A stretch of 64,000 nucleotides of DNA from Desulfobacteraceae bacterium (GTDB lineage Bacteria; Desulfobacterota; Desulfobacteria; Desulfobacterales; UBA5852), in contig JABZFP010000007.1 of assembly GCA_014237395.1 (NCBI GenBank), forward strand, positions 1-64,000, given 5' to 3'. The position numbers were made by a program, and so were the translations under genes. This document shows, one piece after another, positions 1 through 8,821 of this stretch; within the stretch, counting starts at the first letter, position 1; the number at the start of each line of letters is the position of its first letter. A model generated the notes under the pieces. That model made no database searches and had not been told where the DNA came from. It saw nothing but the letters and a program-made list of their open reading frames with translations.

Positions 1-1
1 C

Positions 2-103
2 GAGTACAACCGGCAACGCCCTCACGAATCCCTGAATAACCTGACACCATCAGAGTATCTTGGAATCAATTCGCCCGAACTCTCTACTAATTGCTGGCAC
101 TAA
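2..103 (+). pseudogene. 3' end of an IS3-like transposase (partial, runs off the window)
   Basis: The first bases read as the C-terminal 33 residues of a DDE transposase with the typical YNxxRPHxSLxxxTPxEYL ending, then a TAA at 101-103. This C-terminal signature is characteristic of IS3/IS481-type integrase-core transposases. About 16 bases after the stop, near position 119, the sequence changes into another transposase gene on the opposite strand. The bases just before that point (TGTAAACCTCCCC read inward on the minus strand) look like an IS terminal repeat. I infer the right end of an element inserted into an older one; most of the element lies outside the window. Confidence 0.7.
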
Positions 104-119
104 CTTGGGGAGGTTTACA

Positions 120-604
120 ATGATATCGCTCTGCCACAGCTGGTTCGGCCGGGCGCGCTCAAAGAACCGGGGTTTGGCCGGATTCTTTTTTGGCTTTGCC
201 CTGGGCCGGGTAATCAGTCCCTGCTGGGAGAGGGTTTTGTGAACGCTCGATGGGCTGGCCTTGATCAGGAAAAAGCGCCGCAGCACATCAGATATCCTGC
301 GACTGCCGTAACCCGGCTGCGCTTTTTTGATCTCGGTAATTTTCTCCTGAACGCTTTCCGATAATCGTGAGACTGACTTTGAACGCCCCTTTAATACCAG
401 GCCGGCCTCGCCGTTCTCGCGATACTGATTGCTCCAGCGATACAGGGAATACTCGCTGACACCAAACTCCTGAGCCAGCATCGGGACACTGTAGTTATCC
501 TCCAGATACAATCGCACCAGCTTTAGCTTGAACTCGAAGGGATACGGAGGGGCTGATTTGCCCTTGGGGTTACCGCCAGACTTGCGCTTTCGTTTCTTTC
601 GCAT
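120..604 (-). pseudogene. IS-type transposase cut after the first catalytic Asp
   Basis: This is the N-terminal half of a single-ORF transposase. It has a basic start, a helix-turn-helix (PFEFKLKLVRLYLE with EFGVSEYSLYRW), a second helical region (PGYGSRRISDVLRR), and the opening of the rve integrase core, RPNQLWQSDI. The D of WQSDI is the first DDE catalytic residue, and homology ends directly after it. The remaining residues of the open frame come from the neighbouring element. I place the start at the ATG at 604 because AAAGGAG precedes it at good spacing; an upstream ATG at 637 lacks this. The second and third catalytic residues are missing, so it cannot be active. Confidence 0.75.
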
Positions 605-677
605 GGGGCTCACTCCTTTCTGAATCAATTGATTCATACACTCGGGAGTGTTACCCTATTTTCTCAGTTTCTTTGTG

Positions 678-743
678 TCACGATCTGGTGATTAGGACAG
701 CAGCTTTAAACTCTGGTGGGTACTGTTTGCGCTTCTTGCTCAT
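678..743 (-). pseudogene. N-terminal stub of an IS3-family OrfA
   Basis: Twenty-one codons starting at 743 read MSKKRKQYPPEFKAAV and then stop. This is the usual beginning of IS3-family OrfA (helix-turn-helix) proteins. An AAGGAG lies just upstream of the ATG. The bases between 744 and about 810 contain CCAAATTCTGGAGACCACCA, which resembles an IS3-type terminal repeat, so 678-810 is probably the left end of a separate, deleted element. With the two entries above it makes a pile-up of three IS remnants at the border of the polysaccharide cluster. Confidence 0.6.
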
Positions 744-830
744 GGCCAGCTCCTTTCAAAAGGATTGACTCAGAGCTTAACACATTGTCCAAATTCTGGA
801 GACCACCACCGAATGCTCAAAAAATTGCAT

Positions 831-2270
831 CTATGAATTGTCATTTTTTATAAAATTTTTTAAACCGAGATATTCTTCTTTGCTCATACCGCCCATCAAG
901 ACAAAGGTAAAAAAATATATTGTAGCACCGATCATAACTGTTAATGGTAAGTATACGTTGTCTATTTGCAATAAACAATAGGTCATCACAGCCGCAGCTA
1001 TTATCGGCTTTCCATAGAAAGTAAAATATTTAATTTCTCGAAATTTTTTAAATCTTAAATAATTCATCACCAACGATACAAATAGTCTTGCAAAAACAGT
1101 TGTAATTGCAGCTCCTGCAATTCCAAACATAGGGATCAGCAATAAATTTCCGGTGATATTGATTATCAGCGCTACGCTATTCAACACAACAATGGTTCTA
1201 ATATCGTCAGTAGCAGTAAAAAACCAGCCAAGAAGGGTCCCGCCAAATTGCAAAAACAAATTTATTGAAAGTATCTGTAAGACAATTTTTGCATCCGCGA
1301 AGTTTTCACCAAATACAAGGTGTATTATCTCCGGGGATAAAATGTAACATCCAAAAGCAATCGGGACGCCAAGTGTTATGCTCAACTTAAAACCGAAATT
1401 TGCTATTCTTATCATCTCAGTCTTATCGGTGGCAAAATTTCGTGATATGGACGGAAAGAAAGCCTTGTTAATCATCATCGGCACAATCATTATGACATTT
1501 ATCAGTTCAACCGCAGAGCTGTATAAGCCGACTTCCGATTCATTTTCCATCCAGGAAATCATCAAAAGGTCCATCCTTGTATTTATTATAAATAAGGCCG
1601 TTACATACCAGAAAGGAATGGATTGAGATATTATTGCCTTTGCATTAATTAAGTTAAAACGAAAACTTTTAAGAGAAATGAGTACTTTATCGACAAGCAA
1701 ACAGGCTAGAATCGCAGATAAGGCATATGAGATGATCTGCATTGACAAGGCGTCGAGAACATTTCCATTAAAATACACAACCATTATAACCAACACTAAG
1801 CTGACTACGCTTCTTGCTAATTCAAGTATGCTGCTGTGAAACATCAATTCTTTGGCGTCAAACAACGATTTAAAGGTATCGCTAACATGGTTAAAAACCA
1901 AAGCTATACTGAAAAAACAGATGGCAGTTTTTGTGATATCATTATAATTTAATGACATTACTACAATTATAATAATAAGAATAGACACAATAGATGAGAC
2001 AAGCTTAAGCGATATATTGGTCTCAAAAAAAACTTTATCTATTTTCTCTGCTCTTGATGCTTCTTTAACATAATAAATGTCCAACCCCAAATTTGTAAGA
2101 AAATACATAATCATATAATAGGTGAAAGCGAGGGAATACACCCCGTAATGCTTTGGCCCAAGATATCTTGCCAAAACGATTACCAACACTAATCCACAAG
2201 CCCTCCCTAATAGATTGCCAATAGAAAGGGATATAATATTTTTTACTATACGATGTATGTGGGTTTTCAT
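831..2270 (-). CDS. Polysaccharide flippase (Wzx/MATE-like)
   Basis: A 479-residue multi-span membrane protein with about a dozen hydrophobic segments and the N-terminal pattern ISLSIGNLLGRACGL typical of Wzx-type exporters (Polysacc_synt, MOP superfamily). Family role: flips undecaprenyl-linked repeat units across the inner membrane. Its ATG overlaps the stop of the acyltransferase gene upstream by four bases (ATGA), so the two are translationally coupled. It is the last gene of the minus-strand cluster before the IS remnants. AT-rich codon use matches its neighbours. The family is clear; substrate specificity cannot be read. Confidence 0.88.
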   Translation of the reverse strand: MKTHIHRIVKNIISLSIGNLLGRACGLVLVIVLARYLGPKHYGVYSLAFTYYMIMYFLTNLGLDIYYVKEASRAEKIDKVFFETNISLKLVSSIVSILIIIIVVMSLNYNDITKTAICFFSIALVFNHVSDTFKSLFDAKELMFHSSILELARSVVSLVLVIMVVYFNGNVLDALSMQIISYALSAILACLLVDKVLISLKSFRFNLINAKAIISQSIPFWYVTALFIINTRMDLLMISWMENESEVGLYSSAVELINVIMIVPMMINKAFFPSISRNFATDKTEMIRIANFGFKLSITLGVPIAFGCYILSPEIIHLVFGENFADAKIVLQILSINLFLQFGGTLLGWFFTATDDIRTIVVLNSVALIINITGNLLLIPMFGIAGAAITTVFARLFVSLVMNYLRFKKFREIKYFTFYGKPIIAAAVMTYCLLQIDNVYLPLTVMIGATIYFFTFVLMGGMSKEEYLGLKNFIKNDNS

Positions 2271-3331
2271 TTGTTTTGGTATTCTCTATATCTGATCAAA
2301 GCAGTAGTAAATATAATATTTGATAGAAATCCAATCCATATAATAAAATGTTTCCATTGAGCAAAGTCAGCTTGAAGAATTAAAGTTATGGCATTAAAAT
2401 AGATATGAATAATAAAGACATCCAGGGCATTACGACCAAAGAGTTTAAAAAATCGACCTATAGAATTTTTTGGACTCGGTGAATACTTATAAACCATAAA
2501 AGTAAGGCAGGCCACAAGATACAAAATGGAAGACCTGTACAAGAATCCAAATGTATTCAGAGGGAATTTTGTTATTTTTATACCGTAAAAGAATTTCAAT
2601 GAACCAATCCACTCAGAAAAATGATGCCCAAAATACAAAATGGAAAATATCGCCACACAGGTAGAAGCAAAAAATAAATGAAAAGATATCGATCTTTTGG
2701 GCTGCTTTTTGTCGAAGATAAAATATTTCCCGAGGATTACTCCAATGACAAAATAGACCTGCCATAGTATAATCGGAAATATCGTTTTATCTCCGATATT
2801 AAATATATATGGATCGATTGTTCCTAAAATGAAAAATACGAAACTCAATATAATCAATAGTTGATCAAAATTCTTTTTTAAAATTGGGAAAACGAGCAAG
2901 GTCAGAAACAACAATGGAATAAAAGTCGGAAGAATGTGTAGCAATGGCATTTGGTTTAAAAAAAATAGCGATTCGAACAAATATCGACCGATACTTTTTC
3001 CAGCTGCGCCAACACCATAATGGTTGTAAAAGAACAAAATGCCAATTGTGAGTACCATACCATAATGCAAAGCGATAAAGTAAAGAGCCCTTTTTAAAAT
3101 ACGTAGAATAGCAATTTTGCTATTCTTTAAATAGTTTTTATAGTAATGCCCTCCGATCATCATTCCAAATAAGACAAGAAAGCCTTCAATAGCAATATCG
3201 GTATAACCAATTATTTTGCTATAGAATAGGCCCGCATCTCCACTGAAAAGGCTGCTATTATGGACGAGAATCATATCTAAAATAATTACGCCACGTAATA
3301 TATCGATGTATTCAGATCTGGAGTTTTTCAT
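2267..3331 (-). CDS. Membrane acyltransferase (acyltransferase-3/OpgC-like)
   Basis: A 354-residue protein with about ten membrane segments. The N-terminus RSEYIDILRGVIILDMILVHNS matches the family hallmark (RxxxIDxLRGxAIxxMxxxH) of acyltransferase-3/OpgC proteins, which transfer acetyl or succinyl groups onto sugars of exported glycans. The conserved His sits around residue 25. It overlaps the O-antigen ligase gene upstream by four bases and the flippase gene downstream by four, indicating one transcript. The likely role is O-acylation of the polymer; donor and acceptor are unknown. Confidence 0.8.
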   Translation of the reverse strand: MKNSRSEYIDILRGVIILDMILVHNSSLFSGDAGLFYSKIIGYTDIAIEGFLVLFGMMIGGHYYKNYLKNSKIAILRILKRALYFIALHYGMVLTIGILFFYNHYGVGAAGKSIGRYLFESLFFLNQMPLLHILPTFIPLLFLTLLVFPILKKNFDQLLIILSFVFFILGTIDPYIFNIGDKTIFPIILWQVYFVIGVILGKYFIFDKKQPKRSISFHLFFASTCVAIFSILYFGHHFSEWIGSLKFFYGIKITKFPLNTFGFLYRSSILYLVACLTFMVYKYSPSPKNSIGRFFKLFGRNALDVFIIHIYFNAITLILQADFAQWKHFIIWIGFLSNIIFTTALIRYREYQNK

Positions 3332-4617
3332 TTGTCGACTGGCTTCGCACCGTCATTTCCGACCGACTTTTGTAGGTTTCTCTTCAGATTCTCGTTCAAT
3401 AACAATAAAATCCATAATTCAGGATAAAAGAGCAAATTATAAAATAATCCACAAATGGCATAAACAACCATGCAGTTTTCTAACGCATAAATATTCACAT
3501 AAGCTTTTATAAGTGAATTTTTTTTATCAAATTGTTTAAGATGGCTTAATTTTAAATTGTTCCCCTCATTTCGGCGGATAATTGACCTCATGTATAGGTT
3601 GTTACTTATAAAGTTTTTTAATAGCAGTGAAAAAAATATTGTACCGACAATACCTAGCTCGCAAAGAACCTGCAAGTGGCTGTTATGCAACTGAAAACCC
3701 CATAGAGCTCCAGCAGATTGAAAACTGATATCATACATCGATATTTCTGCATCACTCGTTAACCGTGGCAAAAGTACACCGAAATTGTTTAAGCCTACAC
3801 CGAAAATAGGATTTCTCAAAAAGGCCCTTATACCGCAGCGCCAAAGAAAAAGACGTTCTCCTCCCATACCACTACTGCCCGAGTCATTTATCAACCTATC
3901 TATTTCTTGAAAATAGTCGGTTCCATTTGGAGTAAAATAGTTAATTGTTCCTATAAAAACCAAGAACATCAAACATAGGTATAGCAATGATTTTAATTTA
4001 TTAGGTGTTCGAATAAATAGATATATTCCAAGTATTGAAACGGCAAGAAGTGATCCCATATTAAAAGTCAAGACAATGCCGATTAAACCTAAAAACAGTG
4101 CGGAATAGGCAACAATCCTTTCAACTATCGACCCCGGGCTAAATAGTCGAAAAAATGAAAATGCCACGCCATAAACCATATAAGGACCGAATGCATTTTG
4201 CTCATTGAGTCGGACGTGCCAATCAACTTTACCATTTTGTACTATCCCCCATAAGCCATAGAATATAAAGTGACAGATGATAATATTCAGTAAAAAATTC
4301 GTCTTTTTATAATCATCAACATAAACAAATGTCACTACAGCAAGCATATAGTACTGGAACAATAATTTCAGATACGGCCTTCCTGCGCCTGTGTTATCGG
4401 CTAACACTAATGATATCGCGCATAAAATTAAAAAAGGAAGAAGGAATTTATAATCGGCTTTCTTAAAAAAAGTAGAAACAAAAAGAAAAACGAGTATATA
4501 TTTGTTGATGCCTGCAAGAAATATTAAGGAGGGAACATAATACCCTATCAACCAACCGGGTTTAAATAAGAATAGCACCCAGTAAACGATGGTTAATCGA
4601 TATAAATTTTTATTCAT
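3328..4617 (-). CDS. O-antigen ligase/Wzy-like membrane polymerase
   Basis: A 429-residue protein rich in membrane helices with a large periplasmic loop around residues 200-320 ending in LHNSHLQVLCELGIVGTIFF, the signature of Wzy_C/O-antigen-ligase proteins (a conserved His in the loop before the last helices). Family members polymerise or transfer lipid-linked glycans on the periplasmic side. It heads the three-gene overlapping string with the acyltransferase and flippase. A terminator for the upstream PEP-CTERM gene lies 26 bases before its start, so it either has its own promoter or depends on read-through. Polymerase versus ligase cannot be decided from sequence. Confidence 0.78.
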   Translation of the reverse strand: MNKNLYRLTIVYWVLFLFKPGWLIGYYVPSLIFLAGINKYILVFLFVSTFFKKADYKFLLPFLILCAISLVLADNTGAGRPYLKLLFQYYMLAVVTFVYVDDYKKTNFLLNIIICHFIFYGLWGIVQNGKVDWHVRLNEQNAFGPYMVYGVAFSFFRLFSPGSIVERIVAYSALFLGLIGIVLTFNMGSLLAVSILGIYLFIRTPNKLKSLLYLCLMFLVFIGTINYFTPNGTDYFQEIDRLINDSGSSGMGGERLFLWRCGIRAFLRNPIFGVGLNNFGVLLPRLTSDAEISMYDISFQSAGALWGFQLHNSHLQVLCELGIVGTIFFSLLLKNFISNNLYMRSIIRRNEGNNLKLSHLKQFDKKNSLIKAYVNIYALENCMVVYAICGLFYNLLFYPELWILLLLNENLKRNLQKSVGNDGAKPVDK

Positions 4618-4642
4618 TGATTAATCCAATAGCCTTAAAAAA

Positions 4643-4672
4643 AATACCGCCCTCGATAGTGAGGTCGGTATT
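4643..4672 (-). terminator. Rho-independent terminator after the PEP-CTERM gene
   Basis: On the minus strand AATACCGACCTC pairs with GAGGGCGGTATT across a six-base loop (one A-G mismatch) and is followed by a run of Ts. It lies 55 bases past the stop of the PEP-CTERM gene and just before the O-antigen ligase gene, so the PEP-CTERM gene appears to be its own transcription unit. Confidence 0.75.
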
Positions 4673-4726
4673 ATATTCGCTGTATTTTTGGAAACAGGCT
4701 TGATTTTCGCCCGTGTGAAAATGAAA

Positions 4727-5413
4727 TTAGAGCCCCTTTTTTCTTTTGGCTCCGTATACACCAATTAATCCCAGGCAACACAGAATAATGGTAGCCGGTT
4801 CAGGCGTTGGAATGGCATCATCTTGGTAAAAATTAGTGATTTCAGCACCGATGATCAAGTAACCTGAAAATGGTTCCAAAGTTGTGCCCGCAATCAGCCC
4901 TGTATACCACATATTCCCAGAATCAAACATAAAATGATCGATTAAAAAACCCAAAGCAACAGATGCTTCTGTAAGTGTATAATTAAACCCGCCCAACGTA
5001 TCGTTATCAATGGACAGGCCTCCAAGAAAAAAGTGATGTTGGGTGTGACCTGCGCCAGTGAACCTATCATATCCACTGCGATGCAAATCACTTTTATTTC
5101 CGATTTGAAGGTTGCATCCGGATTCCAATAGCAGGTCATATCCGATGTCGGCAAAATACATGCTAGGTAGAAAAATGGAAGGTTTTAAATATTCACTGTC
5201 TATCGTAAATTGTCCATGAAAACTCATTCCCACGCTGACATCATCGCCTACGGATTGTTTCGCAGCATCTGACACCTCAACATCTTCTGGCATACTCCAA
5301 ATCACATCACTTATTGAACCCTCTAACTGATATGTCAATAATGCACACTCGCCTGTGTTTGCATAAACAATAGATGATATTAAAATAATACATAATAATA
5401 CACGATATATCAT
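4727..5413 (-). CDS. PEP-CTERM sorting-domain protein (exosortase substrate)
   Basis: A 228-residue exported protein. The N-terminus is a signal peptide (MIYRVLLCIILISSIVYA). The C-terminus is a full PEP-CTERM tripartite signal: PEPA at about residue 204, a hydrophobic helix (TIILCCLGLIGVYG) and a basic end (AKRKKGL). Exosortase is known to cleave such tails. The middle region resembles no enzyme I recognise, and is compatible with a matrix protein. The start has GAGG seven bases upstream. A sigma-54-type promoter lies about 80 bases upstream and a terminator follows, so it is monocistronic. It is the only PEP-CTERM substrate visible in the window. Confidence 0.88.
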   Translation of the reverse strand: MIYRVLLCIILISSIVYANTGECALLTYQLEGSISDVIWSMPEDVEVSDAAKQSVGDDVSVGMSFHGQFTIDSEYLKPSIFLPSMYFADIGYDLLLESGCNLQIGNKSDLHRSGYDRFTGAGHTQHHFFLGGLSIDNDTLGGFNYTLTEASVALGFLIDHFMFDSGNMWYTGLIAGTTLEPFSGYLIIGAEITNFYQDDAIPTPEPATIILCCLGLIGVYGAKRKKGL

Positions 5414-5492
5414 TTCATAACCTCACATTATGTTTTGAATCGTTCTTCTTATCGGTGTGTTTATTGGTTGGGTCTTGATGTTTGAAACTAAA

Positions 5493-5507
5493 GCAATCAT
5501 TGTGCCG
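5493..5507 (-). promoter_or_regulatory. Sigma-54 (RpoN) promoter of the PEP-CTERM gene
   Basis: The minus strand reads CGGCACAATGATTGC: GG at -24 and GC at -12 separated by exactly ten bases, with the surrounding TNGGCAC and TTGC elements. It lies about 80 bases upstream of the PEP-CTERM start codon, giving a predicted leader of roughly 65-70 bases. Two sigma-54 activators are encoded in this window (45385-46437 and 58328-59824). The match is by eye. Confidence 0.65.
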
Positions 5508-5637
5508 ATATAACCGAATCCACAATTTATATAAATTACAGTTTTTTACAAAATATAGGCAATTGCAAAACTGCAAATTGAGTAATATGATATTGAAAAA
5601 TAGGAAATATTTTTAATAATTTTATCTGCTGTATAGG

Positions 5638-6714
5638 CTACAATTCAATCATTTTACCAGTCTCGATGGACCGCCCAATTCCATCCAATACTTCATGTAC
5701 ATGCATAGCACTTTTCAATTCGCTAACATTACTACGATTATTCTTAACAAGCCGTTTAAAATACAATGCTTGTCGATTAAACTCGTCAAGAACATCTGCG
5801 CCTTTTCGGATCAAGTTTAATTTTCCAACCACTGATTTTAGTTCCTGTAGTATATTTGTTGCCGAAATCGCAATGCGGTCGGCCGGATCTGTTGCACCGT
5901 GGGTATAACTAAAGTTTCTGCGGCTGACGAGTAATGTGCCTGCCGTTCCATGAAATTCCAAGCTGCATACTTCTGACGCAGACCGCCACCCGACCTGGAT
6001 GGTTCCAAGCAGGCTATTGTCAGTATGGTAGCTACAGACAACATTAGTGGTGGCATCGTAAGGCTTGTATCCTTGGTTAGCATATGCGGTCAAATTTTTG
6101 AGACGATGAGGATAAATGTAGAACAGCAGGTCGACGATGTGGCTACCGATATCGTATAACGCTCCGCCACTATTCGCTTCAAGATACCAATCGCTTTTGG
6201 GATCCCATGAAATATAAGGCCCGGGATTCATAAACAAGGCGTTTACATGAATAATGTGGCCAAGCTTTTTTGATTCAAGTAAACGTTTAGCCTTCCTGAA
6301 ATTGGCCACATGACGGATGTTGTAGCCCGGCATAAGCACTTTTTCGGCCTTTTCAGCCGCTTCGATCATGGCAGCTGTATCTTTCGCGTGGAGCCCCATG
6401 GGTTTTTCGCAGAAAACATGCAAGCCGCATTCTAAAGCCAAAGTAACCGCCTGCAAATGAAGTGTTGCCGGCAAGCAGATGAATACAGCATCAATGTCGG
6501 CACTTTTGATCATCTCATGGAAATCTGAGTACACTTTAGGGATATTGTACATTTTTGCAACGCGCTCGCGTTGTATATCGTCCCTTTCCGCTCCTGCGAC
6601 GACTTGATAACCAGGTACAAGTTTAAGAATTGGGATATGGGTGCGTTTAGCAATCCCGCCAAGTCCTGCAATTCCGACTCTGATGGTTTTGGCATTTTTT
6701 ATGGCATTCTGCAT
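5638..6714 (-). CDS. Gfo/Idh/MocA-family sugar oxidoreductase
   Basis: A 358-residue NAD(P)-dependent oxidoreductase. The Rossmann motif GIAGLGGIAKRTHIP is near residue 14 and the catalytic EKP (CEKPMGL) is at about 103-105. I choose the ATG at 6714 instead of an in-frame ATG at 6792, because it forms a TAATG junction with the stop of the upstream DUF362 gene and the Rossmann strand then begins about 11 residues in, as usual. The family oxidises or epimerises nucleotide sugars or inositol-type polyols; UDP-sugar dehydrogenases of polysaccharide loci are the likely relatives. Substrate unknown. Confidence 0.85.
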   Translation of the reverse strand: MQNAIKNAKTIRVGIAGLGGIAKRTHIPILKLVPGYQVVAGAERDDIQRERVAKMYNIPKVYSDFHEMIKSADIDAVFICLPATLHLQAVTLALECGLHVFCEKPMGLHAKDTAAMIEAAEKAEKVLMPGYNIRHVANFRKAKRLLESKKLGHIIHVNALFMNPGPYISWDPKSDWYLEANSGGALYDIGSHIVDLLFYIYPHRLKNLTAYANQGYKPYDATTNVVCSYHTDNSLLGTIQVGWRSASEVCSLEFHGTAGTLLVSRRNFSYTHGATDPADRIAISATNILQELKSVVGKLNLIRKGADVLDEFNRQALYFKRLVKNNRSNVSELKSAMHVHEVLDGIGRSIETGKMIEL

Positions 6715-7622
6715 TAATTCGTCCTCATTTTTTTCACGCCTCTTCGAATAAATTGCTTCCATAATGGCATGAAAGCGAAAGCAGGTCTGCATGGTTTGAT
6801 GTTAGGATCTATGATCCGATATTTGCTGGATCCCATTTTTCTCTCCAGAGCCATTTGCAGATGAGGTACCCGTTTTGGGTTGAATCCCATAATTATTGAT
6901 GCATAATGATCCAATGCGACTGTATCGTTGCCAGCTAATAATAGTCCGGTTTGACGCGGGGTGCCCTTGGTGGGGCCATCGTTTTCAGTGGCAACCAGAC
7001 CGTCAATGAAACCAAAATCTGGTAACCTAGCAGAATTGGCATCACAAATGGCTTCCGTTAAACGCGGATGATAAACGTACTTAACTTTTTTAGGAATCGC
7101 ACCAAAAATATTTTTTAGGCAACAAGTAATCAACTGTTCCGTGTGGGTTTTCAGTTTAGCGACATCCACCAGCCAATCACAGTTCATATAGGTCTCAGAC
7201 ATCTCAAGATCTTTGATATAGGTCCGTACAGAGTTGATTGAAATTCTATTATCATGGCTCAGATTTAAAAACCGAACCTTTGGCATGCGGTCAAACAAGT
7301 CTGCCCAACCAAGCGCGCGATAAGCAATGTCTGCAGACATCTGAGTGGCATCAGATTCAGCAAGCACAATTTCTTTGACAGGTCGATTTTCCAGCAGCCA
7401 TTTCACCAGCGCATGCACAACTCGAGGGTCGAGTGTTGCGCCCGTTTCCGGCCCCAAAAGCAGGCAGAGGTTAATTTTCATCAATACTTGAGCGTCTTTC
7501 AACGGTGGAATCAAAGCGTCGAACTGATCCATCAGTCGGAGGACCCCTGCTTGTATGCTTTGGGTATCCTCAAAGGCGCTCAATTTAACAGCTCCAACTG
7601 TCGATATTCTCGATATGTCCAC
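6714..7622 (-). CDS. DUF362 domain protein (short form)
   Basis: A 302-residue cytoplasmic-looking protein with features of DUF362: an early VLMKINLC strand, DWLVDVAKLKTHTEQLITCCLKNIFG in the middle, and DGLVATENDGPTKGTPRQTGLLLAGNDTVALDHYA near residue 210. It starts at a GTG with GGAG upstream and overlaps the preceding glycosyltransferase gene by 38 bases. It is coupled by TAATG to the oxidoreductase gene downstream. No CxxCxxC ferredoxin cluster is seen, unlike many DUF362 proteins. DUF362 function is not established. A second, longer DUF362 protein lies at 24348-25697. Confidence 0.75.
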   Translation of the reverse strand: MDISRISTVGAVKLSAFEDTQSIQAGVLRLMDQFDALIPPLKDAQVLMKINLCLLLGPETGATLDPRVVHALVKWLLENRPVKEIVLAESDATQMSADIAYRALGWADLFDRMPKVRFLNLSHDNRISINSVRTYIKDLEMSETYMNCDWLVDVAKLKTHTEQLITCCLKNIFGAIPKKVKYVYHPRLTEAICDANSARLPDFGFIDGLVATENDGPTKGTPRQTGLLLAGNDTVALDHYASIIMGFNPKRVPHLQMALERKMGSSKYRIIDPNIKPCRPAFAFMPLWKQFIRRGVKKMRTN

Positions 7623-8772
7623 TTTTATTTCTCCGTAATTTTTTCAGGATATCAATATAAAGCCTTTCCGTTCTCCGGGTCATGGCTTGCGCCGAATACT
7701 TTTCTCTAATAAATTCTTGTGCATTGTTGGCAATCAACTTAGCCTCATCGGGATTGACTAGTGTCTGACGGATGGCTGCCGATAGTTCCTTAGGGGATTT
7801 AGGAGAAATACCGATACCATGCCGGTTATTCTCCAATAGGGTCGGAATGCCGCCAACCATGGACGCGATTACCGGTATCTTTGCAAGCATCGCTTCCAGT
7901 AGCGCCATTGGCAATCCTTCCCTAATCGACGGCATGACGAATAAGTCCAATAGGGAATAAACCGCTTGCATGTTCTTGCGAACCCCAGCAAAAATCACTC
8001 TGTTTTCGATCCTCATTTCTCGGCATGCGTTCTTTAAATAGTGAGATTGAGGGCCGTCACCGACAACAAGGACCATCAACTGGGGAAACTCATCTTGTAA
8101 TCCGGAAATGGCGTGAAACAAGTCAATGTGTCCCTTATCAGGATAGAGTCGACCGATTATGCCAATAACTGTTTTACCGCCTGGTATCAATATAGGCGAT
8201 TCATCCGTAAAAGTATTGGGTGACCTTTTAAAAAATTGTGTGTCAATACCATTAGGGATGAATGCCACCCGGTCTGACCCGAGGATACGAGCCCAGGGTT
8301 CAGTGCTAAGTTGGTGAGAAACCGCAACAATCCGATGGAAAAAATGGAAAAAGAGATATTCGTTTAAGTTTAGATAGCACCTTAATAGCAGATCATCCTT
8401 TGTGGAACCATGATGCGTTGAGACGCGACCAATTGGCAGTCCTATGGAGGCCATCAATCCATAGAAATTTGATTTGAAATCATGGCAATGAATAATATCA
8501 ATCTCATTATCGATCAGATGCCGTCTCAGTCGACGTATACCACGAATATCATAACGCCCCTGGAGGCGAAAATTTGCTGTTTCTATATTTAAAGATTTTA
8601 ACTCTAAAAGAAAATCTTTGTTTAATCCGGTGTCACTTCCAATAAGTGTTACACTCTTTTTAACACATTTGCTTTGAGTTGTCTGAATTAGGCACAGGAT
8701 GACACGCTCTGCACCTGCAAGCCCATGGCTTGTTCTAATATGGGTAACTTTAAGTTGACGAGATTTAGCCAC
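7585..8772 (-). CDS. Glycosyltransferase family 4
   Basis: A 395-residue GT-B glycosyltransferase. The N-terminal acceptor domain has THIRTSHGLAGAERVI (GT4 glycine loop). The C-terminal donor domain has GIIGRLYPDKGHIDLF and the EX7E motif (PSIREGLPMALLEAM), where the two glutamates bind the nucleotide sugar. It is cytoplasmic and adds a sugar to the lipid-linked precursor. It overlaps the DUF362 gene at its 3' end and follows the FemAB-like gene by 49 bases. The sugar is not predictable. Confidence 0.87.
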   Translation of the reverse strand: MAKSRQLKVTHIRTSHGLAGAERVILCLIQTTQSKCVKKSVTLIGSDTGLNKDFLLELKSLNIETANFRLQGRYDIRGIRRLRRHLIDNEIDIIHCHDFKSNFYGLMASIGLPIGRVSTHHGSTKDDLLLRCYLNLNEYLFFHFFHRIVAVSHQLSTEPWARILGSDRVAFIPNGIDTQFFKRSPNTFTDESPILIPGGKTVIGIIGRLYPDKGHIDLFHAISGLQDEFPQLMVLVVGDGPQSHYLKNACREMRIENRVIFAGVRKNMQAVYSLLDLFVMPSIREGLPMALLEAMLAKIPVIASMVGGIPTLLENNRHGIGISPKSPKELSAAIRQTLVNPDEAKLIANNAQEFIREKYSAQAMTRRTERLYIDILKKLRRNKSGHIENIDSWSC

Positions 8773-8821
8773 GCCTAACGGCTCCCTTTATTTGTGGCAT
8801 TGAATTGAATCAGTATCAAGA

